DNA from: Nigerium sp.
Lineage (GTDB): Bacteria; Actinomycetota; Actinomycetes; Propionibacteriales; Propionibacteriaceae
Reading direction: 5' to 3'
NCBI GenBank assembly: GCA_016711325.1
Contig: JADJTH010000008.1
Span: forward strand, 868,001-932,000
DNA: 64,000 nt
The position numbers were made by a program, and so were the translations under genes. A model generated the notes under the pieces. It was not told the origin of the DNA, searched no databases, and saw only the letters and a list, made by a program, of their open reading frames with translations. Shown here piece by piece: positions 20,678 through 30,157 of this stretch. Each line of letters opens with the position of its first letter. Position 1 is the stretch's first letter.

Positions 20678-23600
20678 TCAGCGGCCAGCCGTTGCGCCCG
20701 GCGCGTTCGGAGCCGGCGTGGCCAGTCGCGCCACCAACGTCTCAAGATCCGCCCGGTCGGGCAGGCGGGAAGGCCGGGTGAGCCTGCCGGCGAGGACGTC
20801 GTAGAACGCGACGTCGACGTCGCCCGTATCCAGGCCGTGCAACTCGGCCCACGCCAGCCGGTAGACCGCCAGCTGCAGCGGGTTCGGCCGGGCGCGTCCG
20901 GTCTTCCAATCGACCACCTCCGGACGCCCACCGTCGTCGAAGACCGCATCGATGCGACCGCGTACCACCTGCCCGCCCAGGAACAGCGAGAAGGGCACCT
21001 CGGTCGCCAGCGGCGTCCGGCGCGCGAACGGGCCTGCCTCGAACGCGGCGATCAGGCGCGCCAGGTCTGCGTCGGCGTCCACCACCTCGCCCGGCTCGTC
21101 GAGCAGCGTCGGCGCGGCCGTGAAGCGCCGCTCCAGCCAGGTGTGGAACCGCTCGCCCACCCGCGCCGCACGGCGCGGCGGTCGTGGCATCGGGCGCGCG
21201 AGCGCGTCGAGGTAGCCCTCGGCGTCGTCGCTCAGCGCGATCAGCGCGGTGGCCGACAGGTAGGGCGGCAGCACCGCCTCGGCCGTGCCGCGGCGCAGGC
21301 GCGCCTCGGCGAGCAGCGGCGTGGCGGCGGCGTCCCACAGGGCGAGGACGGCCTCCTGGTCCAGCGGAAGACCCTCGGGCTCGGCCGCCTCGCCGCGCCG
21401 CGCGCGCTCGACCGCCTCGGCCGCCTCCAGCCGGCGGGCGTGGGCCGCGGCGTCCATCGGGGCGGGCCAGGGCACACCGGTGCCGTCGCCCAGCAGCGGG
21501 TTCTCCTTCGACACCTCCTCGGCCAGCACCTCGTCGGCAAATCCCTCGAGGGTGCGCAGGTAGGGCGACGGCCGGCGCGGGTTCTTCAGGTCGCTCCAGG
21601 CGTGCGTGGTCGCGATCAGGTGCTGCCGGGCGCGGGTCACCGCCACGTAGGCGAGCCGGTCGTCACCCCGGCGCGCCTCGTCACGCAGAGCCTTGTCGTA
21701 GTCCTTGGCCGCGGGATCGCTCACGTCGACCAACTGCGGCACGTTCCCGGCGTCACCGCGCAGGTCGGCGGGCAGCACGTCGGCGCGCTTGAGCCAGTTG
21801 CCCTGCACCCGGTTCGACGGGAACACCTGGTCGGCCAGCGCCGGCAGGTAGACGACCTGCCACTCGAGGCCCTTGGCCTTGTGGATCGTCAGCAACTTCA
21901 CCGAGTCGGACGCCGTCGGCACCGCCTGCTCCAGCCCGACACCGCGCTCGTCCTCGGCGGCGAGCCAGTCGAGCACGCCCGCCAGCGATCCGTCGCCGTC
22001 GATGTCGGCGTACGCCGCCACCTGGGCCACGAACGAGTCGAGCTGTCGGGTGCCGCCCGGGCCGCGCAGGCCCAGCTCGACCTCGAGGCCGAGCATCGAG
22101 ATCACCCGCCTGACTAGGTCGGGGACCGGCGCGCCGGCGTGCGCGCGCAGCAAGGCCAGTTCGGCGGCGCACGCCGCCATCCGGCGCCGCGCCTCGGGGG
22201 TGTACGGGCCGTCGCCGGGATCGGCGAGCGCCTCGGCCAGGCTGGGCACCTGCGCCGACTCGGTCTGCTCGACCGAATGGGCGATCAGCGCGCGGGCATC
22301 CGCGTCGCGATCGGGACGCCGCCCCCCGGCCAGCTCGCGCGCGCGGCGTCCGAGTACCGCCAGGTCGGCCGGGCCGATCGCCCACCGGGGGCCGGTCAGG
22401 ATGCGCACCAGGTCGGGGTTGGCGGTCGCGTCGCCGAGGACGCGCAGCACGGCCACCACGTCGGCGACCTCGGGGACGCCCAGCAGTCCGTCGAGCCCCA
22501 CGATCTCGACGGGGATCCCGCGCTCCAGCAGCGCGGCGTACAGGGGCCGGATGTGCGCGTTGCGACGTGCCAGCACCGCGATGTCGGACCAGAGCCTCGC
22601 CCGCCCCGAGTCGTGGGCCGCGGCGATGCCGTCGGCGATCCAGCCGATCTCGCCGGGCCAGGTGTCGAAGCTCGCCGCCGTGATGTCGCCGGGCGGCGTG
22701 CCCGGCGGCGCCACCAGGTCGGTGTCGATCCCGTCCCACTGCAACTCCTCGTCAGCGCGCAACGGCGCCGAGAGTGCGTTGGCGGCGTCCAGGATGCGCG
22801 GACCGGACCGCCGGTTCACCGTGAGCGCGTACGGCGTCGCGGGCGTGCCGTCCGCGCGCGGGAACTGCTCGGCGAACGTGATGATGTTCGCCGCCGCCGC
22901 GCCGCGCCATCCATAGATCGCCTGGCAGGGATCGCCGACCGCCGTGACGGGATGCCCGCGCCCGGAGGCCTCGTCCGCCCCCGAGAAGAGCGCGGTGAGC
23001 AGGGAGGCCTGCGCGCTCGACGTGTCCTGATATTCGTCGAGCAGCACCACCGCGAATTGCTCGCGCAGCAGCGCCGACACGGCCGGCACCCGCTGGGCGA
23101 GCTCGGCCGCCACCCCCATCTGATCGGCGAACTCGACCGCCCCCAGGTCGCGCTTGAGCCGCTGGTAGGACGCCACCAGGTCGGCCAGCTCGCCGCGTTC
23201 GGACGCCGCCGCGGCGGCCTGCTTGAGCGAGGCGTAGAGCGCCTTGCCGCGCGAGCGCGGCGACGAGTCGACCTCGGCGAGGAACTCGGCGGTGTGGCCC
23301 TCGATCGCCGACGTCGCCACCAAGTGCGAGGACAGTCCGGAATCCAGGCCCAGCACCCGCTCGGTCACCGAGTCGGGCCGCAGCCGGGCCAGGTGCTCGA
23401 GCGGGCCGGGTGCGGCGTTGACGACCCGCGAGGCGATCCGGAACCGGGAGGCCCCCGTCAGCATGCGGCCGCCGCCCTCGACGCCGATGCGCAGACCGTG
23501 GTCGGCGACCAGCCGTGCCGCGAACGCATCGTAGGTCATGATCAGTTGCTCGCCCGCGTCGTCGAACCCGTCGGCGTCGACGACGCCCGCCGTGGCCAGG

Positions 23601-23854
23601 GCCTTCCGGACGCGGTCGCTCAGCTCGGCGGCGGCCTTGCGGGTGAAGGTGAGTCCCAGCACCTGCTCGGGACGGACCTGACCGGTGCCCACGAGCCACA
23701 CCACACGGGCGGCCATCACCGTCGTCTTGCCAGAGCCCGCCCCGGCGATGATCACGCCGGGCTCCAGCGGCGCGGTGATGGCCCGCAGCTGCTGCGCGGA
23801 GAACGGGATGCCGAGGGCGTCCGACACCCGGCCCGGATCGGCGAACGCGGTCAT
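20678..23854 (-). CDS. adnB: Helicase-nuclease subunit AdnB
   Basis: A 1058-residue UvrD-like motor fused to a RecB-family nuclease. Walker A IAGAGSGKT (Lys43), DEYQDTS, GDPCQAIYGWRG and LLTIHKAKGLEWQVV are intact, and the nuclease core VDWKTG has Asp982 and Lys984. AdnB is the main translocating motor of the mycobacterial AdnAB end-resection machine. Its ATG overlaps the adnA stop (ATGA), giving a stoichiometric pair. Although adnB motors resemble PcrA, the length, nuclease domain and pairing with adnA settle the assignment. Confidence 0.93.
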   Translation of the reverse strand: MTAFADPGRVSDALGIPFSAQQLRAITAPLEPGVIIAGAGSGKTTVMAARVVWLVGTGQVRPEQVLGLTFTRKAAAELSDRVRKALATAGVVDADGFDDAGEQLIMTYDAFAARLVADHGLRIGVEGGGRMLTGASRFRIASRVVNAAPGPLEHLARLRPDSVTERVLGLDSGLSSHLVATSAIEGHTAEFLAEVDSSPRSRGKALYASLKQAAAAASERGELADLVASYQRLKRDLGAVEFADQMGVAAELAQRVPAVSALLREQFAVVLLDEYQDTSSAQASLLTALFSGADEASGRGHPVTAVGDPCQAIYGWRGAAAANIITFAEQFPRADGTPATPYALTVNRRSGPRILDAANALSAPLRADEELQWDGIDTDLVAPPGTPPGDITAASFDTWPGEIGWIADGIAAAHDSGRARLWSDIAVLARRNAHIRPLYAALLERGIPVEIVGLDGLLGVPEVADVVAVLRVLGDATANPDLVRILTGPRWAIGPADLAVLGRRARELAGGRRPDRDADARALIAHSVEQTESAQVPSLAEALADPGDGPYTPEARRRMAACAAELALLRAHAGAPVPDLVRRVISMLGLEVELGLRGPGGTRQLDSFVAQVAAYADIDGDGSLAGVLDWLAAEDERGVGLEQAVPTASDSVKLLTIHKAKGLEWQVVYLPALADQVFPSNRVQGNWLKRADVLPADLRGDAGNVPQLVDVSDPAAKDYDKALRDEARRGDDRLAYVAVTRARQHLIATTHAWSDLKNPRRPSPYLRTLEGFADEVLAEEVSKENPLLGDGTGVPWPAPMDAAAHARRLEAAEAVERARRGEAAEPEGLPLDQEAVLALWDAAATPLLAEARLRRGTAEAVLPPYLSATALIALSDDAEGYLDALARPMPRPPRRAARVGERFHTWLERRFTAAPTLLDEPGEVVDADADLARLIAAFEAGPFARRTPLATEVPFSLFLGGQVVRGRIDAVFDDGGRPEVVDWKTGRARPNPLQLAVYRLAWAELHGLDTGDVDVAFYDVLAGRLTRPSRLPDRADLETLVARLATPAPNAPGATAGR

Positions 23855-26800
23855 GAGATCACACTCCCGCTTCGTGCCGGACAACTCGATCGCACCGCGC
23901 AGTAGCGGCAGTGCTCGCCCGCCCGGGCCTCGAACGCGCCGTGGGCGAGCACCGCGGCGGCCCGTCCGAGCCGGTGGTGCACCCACGTCGGGTAGGCCAG
24001 TTCGGCCGGATCGTCGCTGAGGTGTGGTTTCTCCGTCAGCGACGGCTGCCGGAACTCCTTCGGCCAGGAGTCGTCGCCGAGCCGCAGGTAGACCAAAGAT
24101 CCGCCCGCCGACCTCGTCTGCGGGGCGTGCCCGGCGAAACCGCCCGCCTCGATCGCCAACTGGTAGACCCCGACCTGCGGGCTGGCCGCCGCCTCAGCCT
24201 GCGTCGGCGCCGATCGGCCGGTCTTGAAGTCGATCACGCGCAACTCGCCCGACGGCGTCCGCTCCAGCCGGTCGACCGTGCCGGACAGCACGATGACACG
24301 GTCGTCCACCTCGACGCGTGCGGCGAACGGCACCTCGACGCCGATGACGTCGGCGTGCTCGTGCCCCGCCTGCCACGCCGCGAACCGGGCGACGGCGGCG
24401 TCCGCCTCGACGCGCTCGGACGCCGACAGCCAGGCCGCCGGGAACGGAATGTCGGCCCACACCTCGTCGAGCAGCGCGCGCGCCGTCTCGGGGGTGAGCT
24501 CGCCGACGGCGGCGCGCTCGGCCACCGCGTGGATCACCGAACCGAGCAGGGTCGTGCTCGACCGCGGCGGCTCGGCGGTGGCCTCGCGCGACAGGAAATA
24601 CTGCCGCGGGCAGGTCAGCACCGACTCGACCTGGCTCGGGCTGAGCCGGATCTCACCGCCCCGCGGCGGGCTGGTGAGGCCCGTGGGCTCGCGCACCCCC
24701 CACCAGCGTGCCGGATCGGCGTCCGGTACCAGCACGCGACCGGAGTCGTCGGTGGCGTCCGCGAGCCGCGCCAACCTGATCGCGGCCGCCTGCCGCAGCC
24801 CCGGCGGCGATTCGGCGTCCTGCGCGACGCGCCGCAGCTGCGTGACCAGCGCGCGCAGCGTGTGCAGCCGCACGGGCACGTCGATCACGTGCCGGACGGC
24901 CACCCCCAGCTCGCCGAGGAAGCGCGACGGACGGTCCTCTTCGCCCTCGGCGCCCTCGACCGCCGTCACCAGCAGCCGGCCCTGCGCGCGCGAACACGCC
25001 AGCAGGAACAGGCGACGCTCGCCCGCGACCAGTTCGCGGGTCGTCACCGGCTCGCCCAGGCCGGACGACGTGAGCCGCTGGGCGTCGAACACGGACCCGT
25101 AGCGGCGCACGTCGGGCCACCCTCCTTCTTGCACCCCGGCGACCACGGTGAACGTCCAGTGACGGCCCGAGGCGCGGTGCGCGGTCAGCACCCGGACGCC
25201 GCGGCCCGACACCGCCGACTCCCGCTGGCTGTCGGCCGGGATCTGCTGCTGGGCCACCTCGGCGAGGAACCAGCGGACGCCGTCGGCGCCCGCCGGTGCC
25301 AGCGACGCCTCGGCGAGCCCGAACAGGGCCACCACGGCGTCGAGGTCGTGGTTCGCGCGGGCCGGCGCGTCGCCGGTGCCGGTCGCCTCGGTCCCCAGCC
25401 GCTCGGGCCAGTCGGTGCCCGACCACAGCAGCCACAGTGCCTCGTCGACGCGTCCGTCCGCGGCGACGAGCGTGCGGGCCCGGGCGAGCAGGTCGCGGCG
25501 CTCGGCGAGCCCGGCCAGGTCGCCGGTGGCCAGCTCGTCGGGGATCTCACGCTCGCCAGCAAGAACCTGGGCCAGCAGCGTGGCCGCCGGGGTGCCCCCG
25601 CCGTCGGCGTCCGCGACCCGCAGCAACCGCGCGGCTCGCCGCAGCGACACCGCGTCGAAGCCGCCCCACCCCGACAGCAGCAGTCGGTGCGCCTCGTCGG
25701 CATCGGGCACGCCGCCCCGCGCGGCCACCTCGAGCGCCAGCAGCAGCGGCCGGACCGCCAGCTCGGAGGCCAGCCCGATCTCGTCGCCCGCCACCTCGAC
25801 CGGGATGCCGGCATCGATCAGCGCCCGGGCCAGCGCCGGGATCTGGCTGCGCCCCGAGCGCACCAGCACGGCCATCTCGCCCCAGGCGAGCCCGCCCTCC
25901 AGGTGCGCGGCCCGCAGCTCCGCCGCGATGTGACGGGCCTGCGTGACCGCGTCGGGGAACGTGCACACCTCGACGCGGCCCGGCCCGCCGGCGCGCACGG
26001 CGCGATACGCACGGGCGGCCTCGGCGTCGAGCGCGGGCGCGCCCAGCCGGCGGGCGACGGACGCCAGCGCCGCCACCTGGGCCTCGCTCTGCCGCCACGC
26101 GACGCCGAGTACCTCGACCCGCGGCGCCGCCCCGCCCTTCGTGAACAGGCGCACGAACTCGGTGGCCGCCCGCGGGTGCGCGCCCCGGAAGCGGTAGATC
26201 GACGTGTCGGGATCGGCGAGCGCGACCACCGGCATGCCGTCGGGCGCCAGGGCGCGCACCAGCGCGATCTGGGCCGGATCCAGCTCGCACCAGTCGTCGA
26301 CGTACACCGCGCCGAATTGCGCGCGCACGCCGGACACCACCTCGTCGCGCTCGAGCAGCAGCCGCGCCCGGTGGACGAGTTCGGCGTAGTCGAGCGCGCC
26401 TTCGGCGTCCAGCACGTCGAGATACTCGGCCAGGAACCCGCCCAGCACCTGCCAGCCCGGCTCAGCGGCCGCGGCGCCGGCGTCCGCGACGTCGTCGGGA
26501 TCGAGGCCCAATTGGCGCGCCCGGGCCACGACCGCCCGCGCCTGCGCCGCGAACGCGCGCGTCGTCAGCGCGGCCTCGAGCTCGTCGGGCCAGGCCTGCG
26601 CCCAGCCTCGCAGCAGTTCGCGGATCCGGAACTCCTGCTCGGGCGCCGTCAGCAGCTTCGGCTCGGCGTCCTCGGCGTCGGCCCAGCGGCGCACCAGCGC
26701 GAGGCAGAAGGCGTGGATGGTCATCACCTGCGGCGCGAGGGTGGTGTGCCCGGCGGCGCGCACGATGCGATCGCGCAGCTCGGACGCCGCCTGCCGGCTC

Positions 26801-26937
26801 GCCGCGAACACCAGCGCCGGCGCCTGCCGCGACCGGATGCGGGCGGCCACGGCCTCGACGAGCAGCGTCGTCTTGCCCGTGCCCGCCGCGCCCAACACGA
26901 GCACCGTGCCGGCCGCCTGCGCCACCACGTTCGTCAT
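23851..26937 (-). CDS. adnA: Helicase-nuclease subunit AdnA
   Basis: A 1028-residue protein with an N-terminal motor (Walker A GAAGTGKT, Lys22) and a C-terminal nuclease with VIDFKTG (Asp903, Lys905). Cysteines typical of the iron-sulfur nuclease cage are present: LTCPRQYFL before the nuclease core and CRYCAVRSSC at the very C-terminus. Several motor motifs are less canonical than in AdnB, as known for this subunit. The start is the ATG at 26937, because GGAGG lies 7 nt before it and would be too close to the in-frame GTG at 26943. It is first gene of adnAB; the LigD-type polymerase gene is divergent. Confidence 0.93.
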   Translation of the reverse strand: MTNVVAQAAGTVLVLGAAGTGKTTLLVEAVAARIRSRQAPALVFAASRQAASELRDRIVRAAGHTTLAPQVMTIHAFCLALVRRWADAEDAEPKLLTAPEQEFRIRELLRGWAQAWPDELEAALTTRAFAAQARAVVARARQLGLDPDDVADAGAAAAEPGWQVLGGFLAEYLDVLDAEGALDYAELVHRARLLLERDEVVSGVRAQFGAVYVDDWCELDPAQIALVRALAPDGMPVVALADPDTSIYRFRGAHPRAATEFVRLFTKGGAAPRVEVLGVAWRQSEAQVAALASVARRLGAPALDAEAARAYRAVRAGGPGRVEVCTFPDAVTQARHIAAELRAAHLEGGLAWGEMAVLVRSGRSQIPALARALIDAGIPVEVAGDEIGLASELAVRPLLLALEVAARGGVPDADEAHRLLLSGWGGFDAVSLRRAARLLRVADADGGGTPAATLLAQVLAGEREIPDELATGDLAGLAERRDLLARARTLVAADGRVDEALWLLWSGTDWPERLGTEATGTGDAPARANHDLDAVVALFGLAEASLAPAGADGVRWFLAEVAQQQIPADSQRESAVSGRGVRVLTAHRASGRHWTFTVVAGVQEGGWPDVRRYGSVFDAQRLTSSGLGEPVTTRELVAGERRLFLLACSRAQGRLLVTAVEGAEGEEDRPSRFLGELGVAVRHVIDVPVRLHTLRALVTQLRRVAQDAESPPGLRQAAAIRLARLADATDDSGRVLVPDADPARWWGVREPTGLTSPPRGGEIRLSPSQVESVLTCPRQYFLSREATAEPPRSSTTLLGSVIHAVAERAAVGELTPETARALLDEVWADIPFPAAWLSASERVEADAAVARFAAWQAGHEHADVIGVEVPFAARVEVDDRVIVLSGTVDRLERTPSGELRVIDFKTGRSAPTQAEAAASPQVGVYQLAIEAGGFAGHAPQTRSAGGSLVYLRLGDDSWPKEFRQPSLTEKPHLSDDPAELAYPTWVHHRLGRAAAVLAHGAFEARAGEHCRYCAVRSSCPARSGSVIS

Positions 26938-27022
26938 GAACACCCCTCCATGCGCACCATCCCAGCACAGCCGTCCGACAGTATTCCGCCGTGGTCACCC
27001 GTGCTCACCGGCGACAGGGCAC

Positions 27023-27028
27023 TACGGT
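27023..27028 (+). promoter_or_regulatory. Candidate -10 box for the LigD-type polymerase gene
   Basis: TACGGT lies 5 nt before the ATG at 27034, with no ribosome site in between, which suggests a leaderless transcript. A matching -35 is not evident. Confidence 0.3.
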
Positions 27029-27033
27029 GAACC

Positions 27034-27942
27034 ATGGCCGATCTGACGACGACCGTGGATGGGCGCACCCTGAAGCTCACCAACCTCGGCAAGGTGCTCT
27101 ACCCGTCCGGCTTCACCAAGGGCGAGGTGATCGACTACTACCGCGCGATCGCCCCGGTGCTGCTCCCCCACCTCGACGGACGGCCCGTGACGCGCGTCCG
27201 TTTCCCGAACGGCACGTCCGAGAAGGGGTTCTTCGAGAAGAATGCCCCCGCCGGCGCACCCGACTGGCTGCGCGTCCTGCACACGACCGGCGCAGACGGA
27301 GAGCTCGACTACCCCCTCATCGACGGCCTGCCCGCCCTGATCTACATGGCCAACCTCGCCGCGCTCGAACTGCACGCCCACCAGTGGAAGGTGGGCGCCC
27401 GCACCAGGAACGTCACCGTCGACCAGAATCTGCCGGTCGACCAGCTCGTGATCGACCTCGACCCCGGTGAGGGCGTCACCATGCCGCTGATCGCCACCGC
27501 CGCGCTGCTGATCGCCGGGGAGCTCGGCGCGGCCGGGCTGACCAGCGTCGCCAAGACGTCGGGTGGCAAGGGGATCCAGGTCTACTCACCTCTCACCCGG
27601 ACGCCCGCCGGCCGCGTCCTCGACTGGGCCCGGGCGCTCGGCGAGCGGCTGGTCGCCGAACACCCGGCGCTCTTCGTCACCGTCATCGCGAAACAGGCGC
27701 GGGCCGGCAAGATCCTGATCGACGTCAACCAGAACCTGCCCGGTCGCACCACCGTCGCCCCCTATTCGCTGCGCGCCCGCGACGAGCCCACGGCGTCCAC
27801 GCCGCTGAACTGGGACGAGGTCGAGGCCGCCGCCGAAGGCGCCCCGCTGCGGTTCACCGGCGCGGACGCGCTCGCCCGTGTCGACTCCCACGGCGACCTG
27901 TTCTCTCTCATGCTCGGACGACGCCGCGGCACCCTCGGGTAG
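27034..27942 (+). CDS. LigD-type DNA polymerase/primase (prim-pol) domain protein
   Basis: A 302-residue single-domain protein of the archaeo-eukaryotic primase family found as the polymerase module of LigD. Catalytic acids are visible: Asp141 and Asp143 in VIDLDPGEG, with the third acidic residue probably Asp230 in ILIDVNQN. The nucleotide-binding SGGKGIQVYSPL is present. No ligase or phosphoesterase domain is attached, unlike full-length LigD. It probably fills gaps or adds ribonucleotides during end joining. Ku is encoded in the window but 23 kb away; no LigD ligase is present here. It is divergent from adnA and 28 bp upstream of the DUF3107 gene. Confidence 0.9.
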   Translation: MADLTTTVDGRTLKLTNLGKVLYPSGFTKGEVIDYYRAIAPVLLPHLDGRPVTRVRFPNGTSEKGFFEKNAPAGAPDWLRVLHTTGADGELDYPLIDGLPALIYMANLAALELHAHQWKVGARTRNVTVDQNLPVDQLVIDLDPGEGVTMPLIATAALLIAGELGAAGLTSVAKTSGGKGIQVYSPLTRTPAGRVLDWARALGERLVAEHPALFVTVIAKQARAGKILIDVNQNLPGRTTVAPYSLRARDEPTASTPLNWDEVEAAAEGAPLRFTGADALARVDSHGDLFSLMLGRRRGTLG

Positions 27943-27970
27943 TGTGGCCGCGAATCCAAGGAGGAACAGC

Positions 27971-28201
27971 ATGGAAGTCAAGGTCGGCATCCAGAACGTC
28001 GCGCGCGAGATCGTCATCGAGACCAGCACCTCTGCATCCGGGCTTCAGGACGCGCTCGCGACCGCGCTCGCCGACGGCGGCGTGCTCACGCTCAGCGACG
28101 GGAAGGGTCGCAAAGTGCTCATTCCAGCCGCCACGGTGGCCTACATCGATCTCGGCGCCGAGAACGCGCGCCCGGTGGGGTTCGGCGCCCTCAGCGACTG
28201 A
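27971..28201 (+). CDS. DUF3107 family small protein (TB9.4-like)
   Basis: A 76-residue protein beginning MEVKVGIQNVAREIVIET, the family signature of actinobacterial DUF3107 (M. tuberculosis Rv3208A, TB9.4). AAGGAGG lies 7 nt before the ATG. It has an alternating strand-helix-strand pattern and no membrane segment. Its function is unknown. It lies just upstream of the DEAD-box helicase gene, as in mycobacteria, and could be cotranscribed with the polymerase gene. Confidence 0.9.
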   Translation: MEVKVGIQNVAREIVIETSTSASGLQDALATALADGGVLTLSDGKGRKVLIPAATVAYIDLGAENARPVGFGALSD

Positions 28202-28297
28202 CGCGCTAGGATGGGCGGGTACGCACGTCCGATTGTGCGTCCCCGCCGCCCGAGCGCACCCACGTATGGTTCGCGCCAACAGCGGGTTCGATGAGGG

Positions 28298-28317
28298 CCG
28301 GCGCGAAGAAACGCCGG
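28298..28317 (+). other. Small stem-loop in the leader of the DEAD-box helicase gene
   Basis: CCGGCG and CGCCGG pair around an 8-nt A-rich loop, ending 20 nt before the proposed CTG start and just before the AAGG ribosome site. It may influence translation; RNA helicase genes are often autoregulated, but this is speculation. Confidence 0.4.
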
Positions 28318-28337
28318 TGAAGTAGTAAGGCACCGCG

Positions 28338-29933
<1,596 letters not shown>

Positions 29934-30034
29934 GCGCACCGCCCGCGGGGCTCGTTCGATCTTGAGACCCCAGGGCCCCTAGGACGCCCTCGGCACCCCG
30001 TCAATGCATCCTGTATCCTAATCGAGCGCAGTTG

Positions 30035-30061
30035 GGCCTCCGGTGAGGTATTCCGGAGGCC
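30035..30061 (+). terminator. Hairpin between the helicase and Pls-like genes
   Basis: A perfect 9-bp stem GGCCTCCGG/CCGGAGGCC with a 9-nt loop lies 100 bp past the helicase stop. No T-run follows. Alternatively it is part of the Pls-like 5' leader: TATCCT at 30014-30019, just upstream, resembles a -10 box. Confidence 0.45.
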
Positions 30062-30095
30062 ACGCGCATTTCGTCGGTCGTCGAGGCTAAGGATC

Positions 30096-30137
30096 GGCTG
30101 CGGACATTTCGCGGACATTTCGCGAAGGCCCGCAGCC
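30096..30137 (+). promoter_or_regulatory. Structured leader with a duplicated 11-bp element before the Pls-like gene
   Basis: An 8-bp stem GGCTGCGG (30096-30103) / CCGCAGCC (30130-30137) encloses two tandem copies of CGGACATTTCG (30101-30111 and 30112-30122). It ends 4 nt before the GGAGGGG ribosome site of the gene at 30158. It may be a protein-binding site or an RNA fold that masks the start. Confidence 0.5.
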
Positions 30138-30157
30138 AACTGGAGGGGAAAAACGAC

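Noticed and set aside
26935..26943. GTG at 26943 as the adnA start
   Set aside because: The GGAGG is too close to it; ATG at 26937 has a 7-nt spacing.
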